Numbered from the stretch's first letter, positions 45,026-56,774 are shown. The stretch is DNA of 64,000 bases from Chrysemys picta bellii (GCF_011386835.1 NC_088800.1:52233439-52297438), one strand, 5' to 3'. Notes: a model not told the origin generated them from the letters alone. Program-made: numbers and translations.

Positions 45026-45799
45026 CACTAGTTCTCAACCAGGGGTCCGGGGCCGCCTGGGGGGGCACAAGCAGGTTTCAGGGGGTCTGTCAAGCATGGT
45101 TGGTGTTAGACTTGCTAGGGCCCAGGGCAGAAAGCTAAAGCCCTGCTGTGCAGGCCTGCAGCCTGGGGCCCCAAACCCCACCACCTGGGGCTAAAGCCGA
45201 AGCCTGAGCAACTTAGCTTCACGACGCCCCCTGTAGCATGGGACCCAGGGCAATTGCCCTGCTTGCTACCCCCTAATGCCGACCCTGGCTTTTATATGCA
45301 GAAAAACAGTTGTTGTGGCACAGCTGGGCCATGGAGTTTCTAGCAGGAGAGGCCAACCTGCAGCTCCGGAGTCACATGCGGCTTTTCAGAAGTTAATATG
45401 CGGCTCCTTGTATAGGCACCAACTCTGGGTCTGGAGCTACAGGCACCAACTTTCCAATGTGCCGAGGGGTGCTCACTGCTCAACCCCTGGCTCTGCCACA
45501 GGCCCCGCCCCCTCCCCTCAGCCTGCCATGCTCTTGCTCCTCCCCCTCCCCCTCCGAGCCTCCTGCATGCCAAGAAACAGCTGATCGGGAGGTGCGGGGA
45601 GGCAGGGAGAGGCGCTGATTGGCAGGGCTGCCGGTGGGCGGGAGGCGCGGGGAGCTGATGGGGGCACTGCTGACGTATTACTGTGGCTCTTTGGCAATGT
45701 ACATTGGTAAATTCTGGCTCCTTCTCAGGCTCAGGTTGGTCACCCCTGTTCTATAGCATGGTGGGGGGGCCTCAGAAAGAAAAAGGTTGAGAACCCCTG
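45026..45799. mobile_element. hAT-like element, GGTTCTCAACC family, with nested insert (774 bp)
   Basis: Left end CACTAGTTCTCAACCAGGGG and right end AAGGTTGAGAACCCCTG, with 8-bp duplications cactaggc (45018-45025) and caccaggc (45800-45807), 7 of 8 identical. The interior phrases AAGCCTGAGCAACTTAGCTT and CAATTGCC also occur in 62908-63240. Removing the nested 405 bp leaves about 370 bp, close to that copy's length. Confidence 0.8.
45344..45748. mobile_element. hAT-like element nested in 45026-45799 (405 bp)
   Basis: Ends CAGGAGAGGCCAACCTG and CAGGTTGGTCACCCCTG. The flanks gtttctag and ttctatag match only in part, so the duplication is uncertain. The interior has GC-rich GGCAGGGCTGCCGGTGGGCG sequence. 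The placement inside the outer element is supported by the intact family sequence on both sides. Confidence 0.6.
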
Positions 45800-45867
45800 C
45801 ACCAGGCCACGCTACTGCTCCTGTCTGCATGGGTGAGGGTTCCAGAGCTGGAAGCTCCCGGGGACTC

Positions 45868-45940
45868 TCACTGTGTGTTTGTACAGCGCCTGGCACAGCG
45901 GGGTCCCGATCTCAGTTGGGTGCTGCTGTAACAAAGGATC
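45868..45940 (+). repeat. L2/MIR-type 3' tail
   Basis: TGTTTGTACAGCGCCTGGCA followed by GGGGTCCCGATCTCAGTTGG is typical of this tail. Confidence 0.6.
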
Positions 45941-47948
45941 AGAGTGATACTCTCCCGGGAGAGATGGACAGGGATCCATTGGCGGTTCTTACCCGATGTA
46001 TGAGGCAAACTGATTTGTTTGGCCTGGGGCTTCCTCCAGCTACCAGCTGCTCGTGCTCAGGTGGGGTGTGAGACTGCATGGCATCTGACACTGCAATTGG
46101 CAGCACCTTCTATCATGCCTCCAACTTTGTCAGGTTCCCACGTGCCGCCTCGTCCCAGTGCCCAGTGTGGAACGTGCCTCCTACATCCCAGTCACCACTT
46201 CCCCCAAGGTCACTAAAAGCAAGAGAAGAAAAGTCGTTAGTTGCTTACAGCTGCACAGCCCATTAAGCAAACCCAGGGGAGAGACGCAGAGCCAGGCAGG
46301 GGGCCTGAAAGGGGAGTGGTGAGCTGTGCAGGCCTGGGTGGGAGGTAGAAGGAGTCATCCCAAGCTCCCATCCCGGTAATATCAGGAGTTCAAGCCCTTT
46401 TCTCTTCCCTCTTTGATGCCTGCTTTCCCTGTGCAATTCCTCTCCCGCATCCACATGGCCCAGGCCAGCCCTACACTCTGGCATCAGCTCCTTGGCTGGG
46501 GCTGACAAGGGCAGGACCAACTTCCCTGCCCCTGCTATCCCTCAGCTATTCCCCTTTCCTTCCTCTCCCCCCCACCTGCAGCTGGGCTCTCCCCACCCCT
46601 CAGCCCCTGGTCATTTCTGGTGCTTTTCTCTGATCTCTTTGGCAAAGAGGTGCCCAGCCCCGCCACAGCATTCCCAGTGCAGCCCCACCAGAGTCATGGA
46701 GGGGAGGGGGGACTCTCTCCCCCTGCTCTGGGATGAGATGGCTCTGCATATACCCTCCCCAGATCTCAGCAGCCCTTTGTGCCTGCCAAACCTTTCAGCA
46801 CCTGTTGAAACTGAGCTCTCCCTGTTGCCCCTTCGCTCCCTGCTATGTGGGAAGCGGGTGCATTAGGGGACACATGGATCAGGAGCTCGCCAGCACTCAA
46901 AGGAAAGCTGGTGGGACCATGCTGGGGCTGCAGAGTGCTGTGTCTAGGTTTATATCCTCTGGGCTTTTCTGGGGAGGAGGAGCTACAGGGTTTTACAAAA
47001 TTGCTGAGGTCACAGCTCAGAGCACCCAAGATCCTGATGCTGGGGGTGGGGAAGGGTGCAGGGAATGCTGAGGTCTCAGCCCACAGAGCTCCCACCTTCT
47101 CTCCAATAGCTCATTTCCTGCATGTCATTCCCATAGTGGTGGCACCTCCCTAGCACCCACCAGCCAGCCAGCTCAGAGCACTATGCCTGCGCCTAGCTGT
47201 GGAAACCCAGTATGAGCTACTTGCTGCAAAGGGGAGTTTCCGCCCACCCCCAGAGGCTCCTCGCATCAAGTCTGCAGTTTGCTGGGAAAAGACACCCAGG
47301 CCTTGATGCTGGAAGCCACAGGGCCCCCATGGTGGCTGTGGGGTATGCAGAGAAGGCTCCTTTGGAGCAGGAAGTGGGAACAACCTCTGGCTCCTGGCCT
47401 CACAAAAGGCTCTTGAGGAGGAAGATCCAAGGGGCACATGGCCACATAAGGGCTCCCTCTCCTCTGGCCAGGGCCCAGGGAGCGAGGACTTGGCTCTAGA
47501 GACCATGGATCCAAGTTGGGTCTTACTGTCCAGCCTCATTAAGGGATGCCAGCCAGAGTATTCCTCTTCAACCCACTCCCCTGCCCCTGGGGCTGGAACT
47601 ACAGCTGGGGAGAGCAGACATGTTTGGAAGGAACTCACCAGCTGAGCAAAGCCCAGAAAACTGGGTTTGCAAAGTGCATAGGAGCTCCCCAGACAAGACC
47701 CAAAGACCCACTGCTGGTGGGGAGAGCCCTACCTTATAGAAAGCAGGAGATGGGAAGGCAGCGCAGCACTGTATAAATGCTCCTGGCCTGCCCAGCCTTG
47801 CAATGGTGGGAGTGTGTCAGTTAGACAGACAGCTGGATGATTGTTGCTGTTAGTGTGGCCCCTGTGTTTGACTTAGAGCCAGCTGCTGCACTTGGGCAAG
47901 TCTGGGTTTGCTGAGCCTTTGGGGAGGGCCAGTTGGATGAGTAGCCAG
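45941..47948. other. Unannotated GC-moderate interval
   Basis: Several open frames of 80-162 codons overlap on both strands, as expected in stop-poor sequence. I see no paired splice sites or family motifs. Confidence 0.4.
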
Positions 47949-47956
47949 GTCCCCAC

Positions 47957-48366
47957 CAGGGCCGGCTTTAGGAAGTGCGGGGCCCGATTCAAACAGTTTC
48001 GATGGGGCCCTGGCAGGGATGACTAAAAAAAAACCCACGTAAAAAAACACGTGGGGCTTGTACTCACCGGGCGGTGCTCCTAGTCTTCGGCGGTGGGTCC
48101 TTCACTCTCTCCGGGTCTTCAGCAGCACTGAAGGACGTGCTGCCGAAGACCCGGAGCGGGTGAAGGACCCGCTGCCGAAGTGCCGCCGAAGACCCGGAGC
48201 GCCACCGGGTGAGTCAAAATTAAAAAGGAGCCTCTAGCCAGGGAAGGGATTCTCGGCCACTTCTTTCTCCCGTCCTCCCCGGCGGCCCTGCCACTGGGCG
48301 CGGGGCCCTCTTAGGCGCGGGGCCCGATTCGGGGGAATTGGTGGAATTGGCCTAAAGCCGGCCCTG
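47957..48366. mobile_element. hAT-like MITE, CAGGGC family (410 bp)
   Basis: Ends CAGGGCCGGCTTTAGG and CCTAAAGCCGGCCCTG, a perfect 16-bp inverted repeat. An exact 8-bp duplication gtccccac flanks it (47949-47956 and 48367-48374). The interior contains opposed GAAGACCCGGAGCG/CTCCGGGTCTTC sequence. Confidence 0.95.
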
Positions 48367-48374
48367 GTCCCCAC

Positions 48375-49439
48375 CATGCTCCACTCCATAGCCGCCTCAG
48401 TGAAACACAGCCATGAGGGAGGGTCCCAGTCTGTGTGTATCAATGGAATGGGGGGAGGGAGCAACAGTGCCAGTCAGAATGGGAGGACCCTGCCCTTCCT
48501 CTGGGGCCCTTCCACTCAGTTTCCCACCCAGCACTAGGGGTCCCTGGCCCCAGGGAAGGGAGGGATAAGGAGATTGGCTGCAATGCAGAGGGAACTGTCC
48601 CTGGCCGGGGAGCCTGGACCCAGTGCAGGGAGGTGCCCTAGAGGGAGCTAGGCAGCCTCTCATTCCTTCCACCCCCTCTAATTTCCTAGTGAATTTGCTG
48701 CACCGCCTGCCCTCCCATCCTGCTGCAGCTGGGGGCCTTTGGGTCCCACCGCCAGGAGCCCTCCCTCCACGCCCTGGCTGCACCACTCAGTGCCCCAGAG
48801 TCAGGACTGGAAAGAGGGGGGCACCCAAACCAGGCTCACCTGCTGCCTGGATGTGTGTGGAATAGGGGGGGGAAGTGAGCTGAGGGGGGCTGGAGGGGAC
48901 ACACCACCACTCTCAATGCAGGACGAGCACTGAGCCTGGCTCCTCGCAGGGATGCTGAGTCAGTCCCAGCTGGGCTGGTGTGGCTCTGAGAGCGAATGAA
49001 GGATGCTCGTTAGCCAGTTCCGTCCCCGCTTGGGGCTGACATGGCTTCGTGGGCCCAGCTGCATTTGGCTTGGGATCGTGCCAACTCCACAGGCGCTGCT
49101 CAACCGCTGCCAAGGGAGGCAAAGGCCCTGTGTGCTGCACATCGGGGATGTGGCATACAGCCCAGGCCAGCTGCAGGAGCAACACGCTTGCCCTGCAGAA
49201 GCTAGAAACCATCCCACAGTAAGAAGCCACAACTGCAGCCCCCACCCCGCAGGTGCCACGCTGCCCTACCCCCAGCTCATGTCTGCATGGGAGACGTTCT
49301 ACAACTCTCCTCTGACTCAGGGAGGGCGCGGGGCTGGCAAGGAGAGGCTTTGCCCAGCTGATGAATTGTTGTAGCATCACCAACCCCAAACATTACAAAA
49401 TCTCATGCCAGGCCCCGAAAATCATGAGATTTTGAAAAT
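48375..49439. other. Unannotated interval
   Basis: GC-moderate, with overlapping frames on both strands at 48913-49389 but no supporting motif. Confidence 0.4.
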
Positions 49440-49447
49440 CGCATGAT

Positions 49448-49936
49448 TAGGGCCCTACCAAATTCACAGCCATGAAAAACGTATCACGGACTGTTAAATC
49501 TGGTCTCTTGTGTGCTTTTACCCTATACTATACAGATTTCACGGGGGGAGACCAGTGTTTCTCAAATTGGGGGGCCTGACCCAAAAGAGAGTTGCAGGGG
49601 GGGTTGCAAGGTTATTTTAGGGGGGCCACAGTATTGCCACCCTTACTTCTGCGCTGCTGCCTTCAGAGCTGGGTGCCCAGCCCGCAGCCACCGCTCTCCA
49701 GCTTCCCAGCTCAGAAGGCAGCACCGCCACCTCCAGCAGCACAGAAGCAAGGGTAGCAGTACCGCAATCCCTTGCACCTCCCACCCCGCCCCCAACTCCT
49801 TTTTGGGTCAGGATCCCTATAATTACAACACTGTGACATTTCAGATTTAAATAGCTAAAATCATGAAATTTATGATTTTTAAAATCCTATGACCGTGAAA
49901 TTGACCAAAATGGACCGTGAATTTGGTAGGGTCCTA
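49448..49936. mobile_element. hAT-like MITE, TAGGGCCCTACCAAATTCAC family (489 bp)
   Basis: Left end TAGGGCCCTACCAAATTCAC and right end GTGAATTTGGTAGGGTCCTA, a long inverted repeat. 8-bp duplications are cgcatgat (49440-49447) and ggcatgat (49937-49944). Inside, GGCCTGACCCAAAAGAGAGT on the left opposes TTTTTGGGTCAGGATCCC on the right, so most of the element folds on itself. Confidence 0.9.
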
Positions 49937-50102
49937 GGCATGATTTTTAACCAAACAAACCCTCTTGGGAGACGTTTATTTGCCTGCTGGGTTTTGAGGC
50001 TGTGGAAGCAGAGAAAGAACTGACAGGAAGGGGATGCAATGCATGACAGTTCAAGTCACATTTTCATGTTTCTCTCTGCAAGCAGGAGGGCTAGAAACTC
50101 AG

Positions 50103-50182
50103 GGCTAGATGCTCAAAGGTATTTAGGCACCTAACTCCATCAAAATTCATGGGAGTTAGGTGCCTAAATACTGTTTGGGCCT
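50103..50182. repeat. Old palindromic repeat GTATTTAGGCACCTAACTCC
   Basis: Inverted arms GTATTTAGGCACCTAACTCC and GGAGTTAGGTGCCTAAATAC with a short loop. A related copy is at 56915-56983. Confidence 0.8.
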
Positions 50183-50848
50183 TTCTTATATGAAAGCTGA
50201 CAGTCTCCCATAATCCTATGACTCCTGGAGCTGGGGCTTTAGGAAAACACCAAAGATCTTGAGAGTCTCGCTAAAATAGCAAAAGTTGGGAATGTCGTGT
50301 GCAGTGACTATTGTGCCTTCTACTCTTTACACAACCAATGTAAGATGGACAGTCCCAGGGGCATGGTGGGCACCAGGGAACCATGCTTACTGAACATACA
50401 CATCATGCAAGGCCGAGCTGGCTCGCCTCTGGTGTCTTCAAAAACATAGAACACTGGTATAACGTTTCACTCCGTATTCTTTATGAAAATATGTTTAAGA
50501 TATTAATATGACATAACTGAGATGTACTTTATACAAGATAGGTCTTGTAAGGTATCATTGGAAAGGTTATAATTTACTGAATGTGCTTATCCAATTTGTA
50601 TGCCAGTATCATTTCTGTATCTGAAGTTAGGAATATTGACTATGTATCTGTATTTCAGCTATGCTACTTTGGGTGATGCCTACTGCTAACACTTCAGGTA
50701 CAACAATGGAAAAGCCAGACAGGGCTGATGTCCCATTGGCGAAGATAGTGGACCGTGAAAAGGCTTGGCCTTCCTGCGGACATTCCATACTGCACTGACT
50801 CATGGACACTGTGATGCTACAGAATCAGGTGGTCTTGTCACCTGATAC

Positions 50849-51808
50849 TAGGGTTACCATATTCAAACATTTAAAAAAGAGGACACTCCATGGGGCCCTG
50901 GTCCCACCCCCAGCGCTGCCCCAACTCCGCCCCTTCCCCACCCCAACCCCACTCCTTCTCCACCCCCATTCCAACCCCTTCCCCAAAGTCCCTGCCCCAA
51001 CTCTGCCCCCTCCTCTGAGCACCCCGCATTCCCCCTCCTCCCTCCCGCTCTGATCTTGGTTGGGGGTTGCTAAGTGCTTCCCTGCTCCCCACTCGCCCCG
51101 CAGCCTCTATGCCCCTGCCTGCCCTGCTCTGCCTCACCCTGCAGCCTCTGCACCCCCCCGCCCCTGCAGCCTCTGTGCCTCCTGCTCCCCACTCGCCCTG
51201 CAGCCTCTGCGCCCCCTGCCCCTGCAGCCTCGGCGCCCTCCCACCCCTGCAGCCTCTGTGCCCCCTGCTCCCCACTCGCCCTGCAGCCTCTGCGCCCCCT
51301 GCCTGCCCTGCCCCTGCAGCCTCGGCGCCCCCCCGCCCCTGCAGCCTCTGTGCCCCCTGCTCCCCACTCGCCCTGCAGCCTCTGCGCCCCCTGCCTACCC
51401 TGCCCCTGCCTACCCTGCCCCTGCAGCCTCTATGCCCCTGCCTGCCCTGCTCCTCCTCGCCCTGCAGCCTCTGCACCCCCCCGCCTGCCCTGCCCCTGCA
51501 GCCTCTACACCCCTCACCGCCGCCGCCTGCCCTGCTCCCCCTGCTCACCAGGCAGAGGGAGAGCTATAGGCTCCAGGTGGACTCAAACACTGCCATGCTT
51601 CTCTGTGGGGGAGTGGGGGAGGGGGAGGGACTCTGGCTGCTAGAGGCCCTAGTGGCTGTGAGCGGCTTTCAATCAGGCCAGGCGTCCAATCAGCCGTGCC
51701 GCACTCTGCATGAGGGGAAAGGAGAAATCCCGGACATTTCTACTTGATTAGAAATCTCCCCCCGGACGGCCATTTAAAGCTGAAAAACCCTGACGGATGG
51801 TAACCCTA
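50849..51808. mobile_element. hAT-like element, TAGGGTTACCATA family, with minisatellite (960 bp)
   Basis: Ends TAGGGTTACCATA and GATGGTAACCCTA, with an exact 8-bp duplication cctgatac (50841-50848 and 51809-51816) inside the LTR at 50458-52683. The middle (51060-51545) is a C-rich tandem repeat. Non-coding. Confidence 0.9.
51060..51545. repeat. C-rich minisatellite inside hAT-like element
   Basis: Units of the type CCCTGCAGCCTCTGYGCCCC alternate with CTCCCCACTCGCC and CTGCCTGCC blocks in higher-order groups. All three plus-strand frames stay open for 169-226 codons (Pro/Leu/Cys/Ser-rich). That is an effect of periodicity, not evidence of a protein. Confidence 0.85.
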
Positions 51809-51934
51809 CCTGATACTAAACATTACCTGGGACTTCTTGTAACTTTCCACTGGAATGGGGTGTCAAGTTTGGGAAACAAAGGATTCCCACCTTATGTAAA
51901 TCCTATTTAAGAGTGGGGAGGAAGACAAAGTTGG

Positions 51935-52017
51935 TGTTGGTCCTGCTTTGAGCAGGGGATTAGACTAGATGACCTCCTGAGGTCTCTTCCAACCCAAATC
52001 TTCTATGATTCTATGAC
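51935..52017 (+). mobile_element. CR1 LINE tail nested in LTR (83 bp)
   Basis: TCCTGCTTTGAGCAGGGGAT, GACTAGATGACCTCCTGAGG and an ATTCTATGA tail mark the last 80 bases of a CR1 copy. It sits inside the LTR sequence. Confidence 0.85.
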
Positions 52018-52734
52018 TCCTCCTCTCCATGGCCTGACTGCCCAAGAAGAAAGATTGCTAAAGCCACCTGAAGGGAAGGCGGGGGGAGGGAGGGAGTCCA
52101 GACTGAGACAGGGGTCCAGTCTGAAAAGGAATATAACTGGAACTCTGAACCACAGAAACTTTGCAACCTGCCTAAAATAACATTTAGGGTAAGAAATTAC
52201 ATTTTGTAACCTGTTTCTTAAGTATATTGAGCTTAGCTTGCATATTTTGTTTTATTTGCTCAGTAATCTGCTTTGTTCTGTCTGTTATTACAGTATATAT
52301 ACAGTATTCACTTAAAATTCACCTTTTGTAGTTAATAAAATTTGTTTTGTTTATTATTAAACCCAGTTTCTGTCATTTCTAATGGGGGGAGGGTAAGAAG
52401 TTATACATATCTCCCTCCACATTGAGGGAGGGGGCGAATTTCATAAAACCTTTGGGTTTGTATCCCTTAAAGGGAGCGGGCACATGAGTGCTGGGGGAGG
52501 CCTCTCTGTGCAGCTAGGTGTGGCCCTGCCTGTGTGCTTGGCTGGAAGAGGCTTGTGAGCCTAACCCAGCAAGGCCAGGTAAAGGGGACCCAGGCTGGCA
52601 GAATAGGCTGATTGAGCAGGGGAGGCTCAGTTAAACCCCAGCACATCAGGTGGCATCCCAGAAGGGGAGTCCAACCCGTCACAACTGGGACCGCCAAAAG
52701 TGGGCTCACAAGCTATTTGAAGGATAATGCTACT

Positions 52735-52925
52735 GCCTAGCTTTTATGCAGCGCTTTTCAGCTGTAGATCTCCAAGTGCTTCACAAAAGAGGGCAGCATC
52801 ACTACTCCCATTTTACAGATGGGGAAACTGAGGCACGGGGAAATAAGTGATTAACTAAAGTGGCAGAGGTCTCCTGAGTCCCACTCCAGTGCCCAATCCA
52901 CTAGGCTATGCTGTTCTACATCGCC
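52735..52925 (-). repeat. MIR-like SINE
   Basis: The plus strand reads GATCTCCAAGTGCTTCACAA, CCCATTTTACAGATGGGGAA, ACTGAGGCACGGGGA and CCAATCCACTAGGCTATGC. Confidence 0.85.
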
Positions 52926-54169
52926 CTGTTCCTATACACTACAATAGTCCCTGTGCGGGATGAGTTTGGTGTGTGCTGGTTCCAGCACCAGCATCACAAA
53001 CTCACCTCTGTGCATTGCACTAGCTGGCCAAGCGCTCCTTGGGCCATAGACTAACCTGCGCCATGGCCTCGAGAGGCAATCTTTCCTGGTCTGGCTTGAG
53101 CCCTGTGTGCAGATAAACAGAGGGTTTCTTTCTCCAAGGCACTCCCTTTCATCTACTCTGGATTCCCTCACCTGCTTGATGCAGGGCTCGAAACACACAG
53201 CCCTGAGCTTAGGGGTCACGTTGCCAGGACCACCAGGCTGATGCTTTCCACGTCATGTCTCAAAACTGGGGGTCATGCCAATATGGAAATTATCTTCAGA
53301 TATGTAAATCAGTATATTAGCTAATTTGCATAAAAGTCTGACAGCCCCACACAAACCTCGGCCAGAGCGTGCCAGGGCACAAGGGTCGTGTGCAGCTGGC
53401 AATGCAGTGTCAGGAAATGGTGCCTCCTGGCTGAGCAACACCACCTGAGTAACAGGGGCTGAGCTAATGCTCCTGCCCCCACAACAACCCCCATCCCCGC
53501 GCACACGCTGCCTTGGCTGCTGTTGCCACAACGCGCTGGCTGGATGTTTAGCACAGACGGGCTGATGAAGCAGCAGGTACCTGGTCAAAGATTTCACACC
53601 CACGTGACTGAAATGTACACAAAGACTTGGAAGCCATCCTACGCTGGAATCCACCATTTTCTGCTCCCAGCCAGAGCTCTCATCCAGTGCCATTCTGCTC
53701 TGCAGCAACCCCTGCTAGCCCAGTCCCAAGCCCCCCACTCCCAGCTCGGCCAGTCCACCTCGCTCCTGGCCAGCAATGCTGCAGCGGCCCCTTTGTGCTG
53801 AGGCAGAGGACAGGGCAGTGCCACTCTTCCTCCCCCTCAGCTGGGTTGCAGTACAGGCAGCACCTGTGGAGTTACATTTCCATATGTCACCAACGCCATT
53901 CAGTCACTCGTTTATCCCCCTCCTTGTTTACCTGCATTTGGAAGAGGTGATGCTACCCAGATCTCGCTCAAGCGTCCCTTTCAGCCTAATAAAAACATGC
54001 TGCTGAAACAGATTACTACATAGGTACAACAGTCAATTTGAAAAAACACTTAATTACTCCTGTGCTGGTGGGGGGATTTCAGTGTAGGTGTTCTCTGAAG
54101 ACAAATATCAGGATTAGGACAGTAGCATCCAAGTGGTGGAAGAAAAGCTGCCTGGCTCAGTTCCAGTCA
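52926..54169. other. Unannotated interval
   Basis: No feature could be supported. Confidence 0.5.
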
Positions 54170-54385
54170 TTCGCGATAATATATTATATAGCACTTACCG
54201 TCTGTAGATCTTCAAGCCCTTTACAATGGAGGTTGGCATCATTATCTCCCTTTTAAAGATGGGGAAACTGAGGCACAGAACGGGGAAGTGACTTGCTCAA
54301 GCAGGCCAGCGACAGAGCCAGGAATAGACCCCATTCTCCTGAGCCCCTGCCCAATGCTCTTCCACTAGGCCATGCTGCCTCCCTA
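54170..54385 (-). repeat. MIR-like SINE, full
   Basis: Reversed order: a tail with GTCTGTAGATCTTCAAGCCC, then GATGGGGAAACTGAGGCACA, GACAGAGCCAGGAATAGACC and CTTCCACTAGGCCATGCTGC. It is one of the best preserved copies here. Confidence 0.85.
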
Positions 54386-54601
54386 GAATTATTTTTCAAA
54401 TGAAAACATGCCTCAAAGTAGGAGCTCTCAAAGCAGGTTCCAGAAATGCCTCTCCCAGTATTACTGTATGGCTGGGGCTGGCATCTCTGCCACTAGATGC
54501 TGCCATTTTATCAGGCCTTCTAAGCAGTGGGTCCTTTCTGCCATAGCTCAGAAGACCTGGCATCTGATTCTCCATTGCCTTGTACAATAGGCTGTCACTG
54601 C

Positions 54602-54825
54602 CAGGGTTGGCTCCAGGGTTTTGGCCGCCCCAAGCAGCCAAAAAAAAACCAAAAAAAAAGCCGCGATCGCAATCTGCGGCGGCCATTTGGCGGGAGGTCC
54701 TTCGCTCCCAGGCGGAGTGAGGGACCGTCCGCCGAATTGCCGCCGAATAGCTGGACGTGCCGCCCCTCTCTGGAGCCACCGCCCCAAGCACCTGCTTGAG
54801 AAGCTGGTGCCTGGAGCCGGCCCTG
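54602..54825. mobile_element. hAT-like MITE, CAGGGC family (224 bp)
   Basis: Ends CAGGGTTGGCTCCAGG and CCTGGAGCCGGCCCTG, with an exact 8-bp duplication gtcactgc (54594-54601 and 54826-54833). Subterminal CCGCCCCAAGCA motifs occur at both ends. Confidence 0.95.
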
Positions 54826-55099
54826 GTCACTGCAATGTGCAAATGCAATGTGAGTGAACAAAGCTATCACAGCAGCAGCCCGCTCCCCAGATGTGCATGA
54901 GGCACACGGTGCCAGCTAGCAGGCACACAGCTGCAGAAAGCATAGCTCATCTGGATGCATGAGGACGGGGAAGGGCTTCAAATTCCTTATTGGGTAAATT
55001 CTAAGGGTTTTTGCTCGTGCTTCCCATCTTTCTGGTGCATTCAAATGGGAACTGCATCTCCTGTCTCCTAAATAACATCAGCAAACTATGCAATGACAC

Positions 55100-55221
55100 T
55101 AGGGCGACCAGATATTCCGATTTTATAGGGACAGTCCCGATTTTTGGATCGTTTTCTTATATAGGCCCCTATTACCCCCCACCCCGTCCCGATTTTTCAC
55201 ACTTGCTGTCTGGTCACCCTA
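55100..55221. mobile_element. hAT-like MITE, TAGGGTGACCAGA family (122 bp)
   Basis: Ends TAGGGCGACCAGA and GTCTGGTCACCCTA, with duplications aatgacac (55092-55099) and aattacac (55222-55229). It shares interior blocks (CCTATATAAG-type, CCCCACCCCGTCCCGATTTT) in inverse orientation with 15333-15436. Confidence 0.9.
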
Positions 55222-55229
55222 AATTACAC

Positions 55230-56125
55230 TGACTTCCTGGATTGTTGATTATTCTTTAGCAGATCTGCATTTGTCCTTGTCCCTACTGTTTTGTATCTGG
55301 TTGGAGCAACTGGAGTTTTACTGGTGTTTTCCTTTAAGGGCTAAATGAAATTAATGATGAGAGAGAGACACACAGAACCTGGTTTGCAGCTGAAAATCCC
55401 CAGGCATGGGGCTGCATCTGCAGCTCCTAGCTAGGGAGATGTGCCCAGCCATTTGGCAATGGCCCAAGGTTTGGGCTGATGTGCGAGTGCGGGAGAGGTT
55501 ATGAAGCACAACAGCCCCCATATGAGTGTGACAACACTGCTAACCTCCCTCCCAGGAAGCCTGAGGTTACCTTGGCCCCATGCAGTCGTCCCAGCAGCTC
55601 CAGGGTGATGGCTACGGCTGTGTTACAGCGTCATCGCCTTTTAGTGGTTCCCCCCTTGCTCCAGCGGTATTGCCTCCATCAGGAGCAGGGCTGTGCAGGC
55701 AGCAGACACAGGGCGTTTCTCCTCCACCCCCACGAAGTTTCCAGTGGGAAGGCCAGGGAAGAACATGACCCCGAAGACCCAGCAGGGAAGTTCAGTAGGT
55801 GACGAGAGCTCCTGTCCTAAAGCACAAAGATCACCCAGTGGGCCAAAGTCAGGCTCCCTCAGACCCACTTCCACCCACTCGTTGCTCTGGCAGGGGATCT
55901 GGGCTGGTGCCAGCAATTGGCAAACAGCAAGGAGCCAGAGGAAGCCAGGAGCTTGAGTAGGATAGGCCTAGGGAGCGACTTTACATCACCCAGTCCCTGA
56001 GCTGCTAGTGGCTGTCCCTGCTGCTTTCCCAAGCCAGAAACTGGGGGGTGGGGGTCTCAGTTACAGCTTGCTAATGGGGTGCGAGTCTCGGAGCAGCCTG
56101 CACAAGGGGCTGGGAGAAGGCGTCA
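55230..56125. other. Unannotated interval
   Basis: No feature could be supported. Confidence 0.5.
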
Positions 56126-56133
56126 ACTACACC

Positions 56134-56437
56134 CAGGGGCGGCTCCAGGCACCAGCGCAGCAAGCGCATGCCTCCGGCGGCAAGCCGCAGGGGACGGCGT
56201 GCCGGTCGCTGTGAGGGCGGCAGTGAGGCAGCCTTCAGCGGCGTGCCTGCCGGAGGTCTGCCAGTCCCACAGCTTCGGCGGAAATTCGGCAGTGGGTACG
56301 CCGAAGGCGCAGAAGCGGCAGATCACCCACAGAAACGCCGCCAAATTCACGTGACCAGTAGACCGCCTGCAGGCGGTGCCGCCGAAGGCCGCCTGACTGC
56401 GAGGCGTGGAGCGGCAAAAAACATAGAGCTGCCCCTG
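56134..56437. mobile_element. hAT-like MITE, CAGGGC family (304 bp)
   Basis: Ends CAGGGGCGGCTCCAGG and CATAGAGCTGCCCCTG, with duplications actacacc (56126-56133) and gctacacc (56438-56445). The interior is rich in GGCGGAAATTCGGC-type palindromes. Confidence 0.9.
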
Positions 56438-56567
56438 GCTACACCAGCTGACATCTTCCTGGAGACTCGCCTCTGGCCCTGGGCCCTGGCCCATTTTCTG
56501 AGAATCCACGACATGCCGGGCCGGCCGCTGTAACACCCCGCCCGTAGCCCCTCAACACTCCCAGCAG

Positions 56568-56774
56568 CAGGGCCAGCTCAGGCTTTTTTGCCGCCCCAGG
56601 CAAAAAAGCCTCCCTCCGGCGGGGAGCGCGGCAGGGGAGGGCGCCGAGCCTGGCCATGGCCCCGCTCTCCCCAGCTAGACGGAGCGCCGCGGGGAGGGTG
56701 GTGAGCCCAGCCGGGGCCCCGCTCTCCCCGACCGGCCTACATGCTTGGTAGGCTGGTGCCTGGAGCCGGCCCTG
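56568..56774. mobile_element. hAT-like MITE, CAGGGC family (207 bp)
   Basis: Ends CAGGGCCAGCTCAGGC and CCTGGAGCCGGCCCTG, with an exact 8-bp duplication cccagcag (56560-56567 and 56775-56782). It lies only 130 bp from its neighbour at 56134-56437. Confidence 0.95.

Larger units (their letters stand above)
50458..52683 (+). mobile_element. Solo LTR, family A, with two nested insertions
   Basis: It starts TATAACGTTTCACTCC (a decayed TGTGACGTTACACTCC) and ends CCCGTCACA, flanked by an exact 5-bp duplication, actgg (50453-50457 and 52684-52688). Blocks such as TTAATAAAATTTGTTTTGTT, TTTATTATTAAACCC and ATACATATCTCCCTC match the copies at 6486-7676 and 29675-30804. Removing the nested hAT-like element and the CR1 tail leaves about 1.18 kb, the family length. 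No retroviral genes. Confidence 0.85.

Noticed and set aside
47150..47638. 162-codon minus-strand frame
   Set aside because: Overlapping plus-strand frames of similar length and no recognisable motif. Likely chance in GC-moderate DNA.
51060..51747. Three overlapping Pro/Leu/Cys-rich frames of 169-226 codons and a 225-codon Gly-rich frame opposite
   Set aside because: They are the translation of a stop-free minisatellite within a transposon. All frames are open together.
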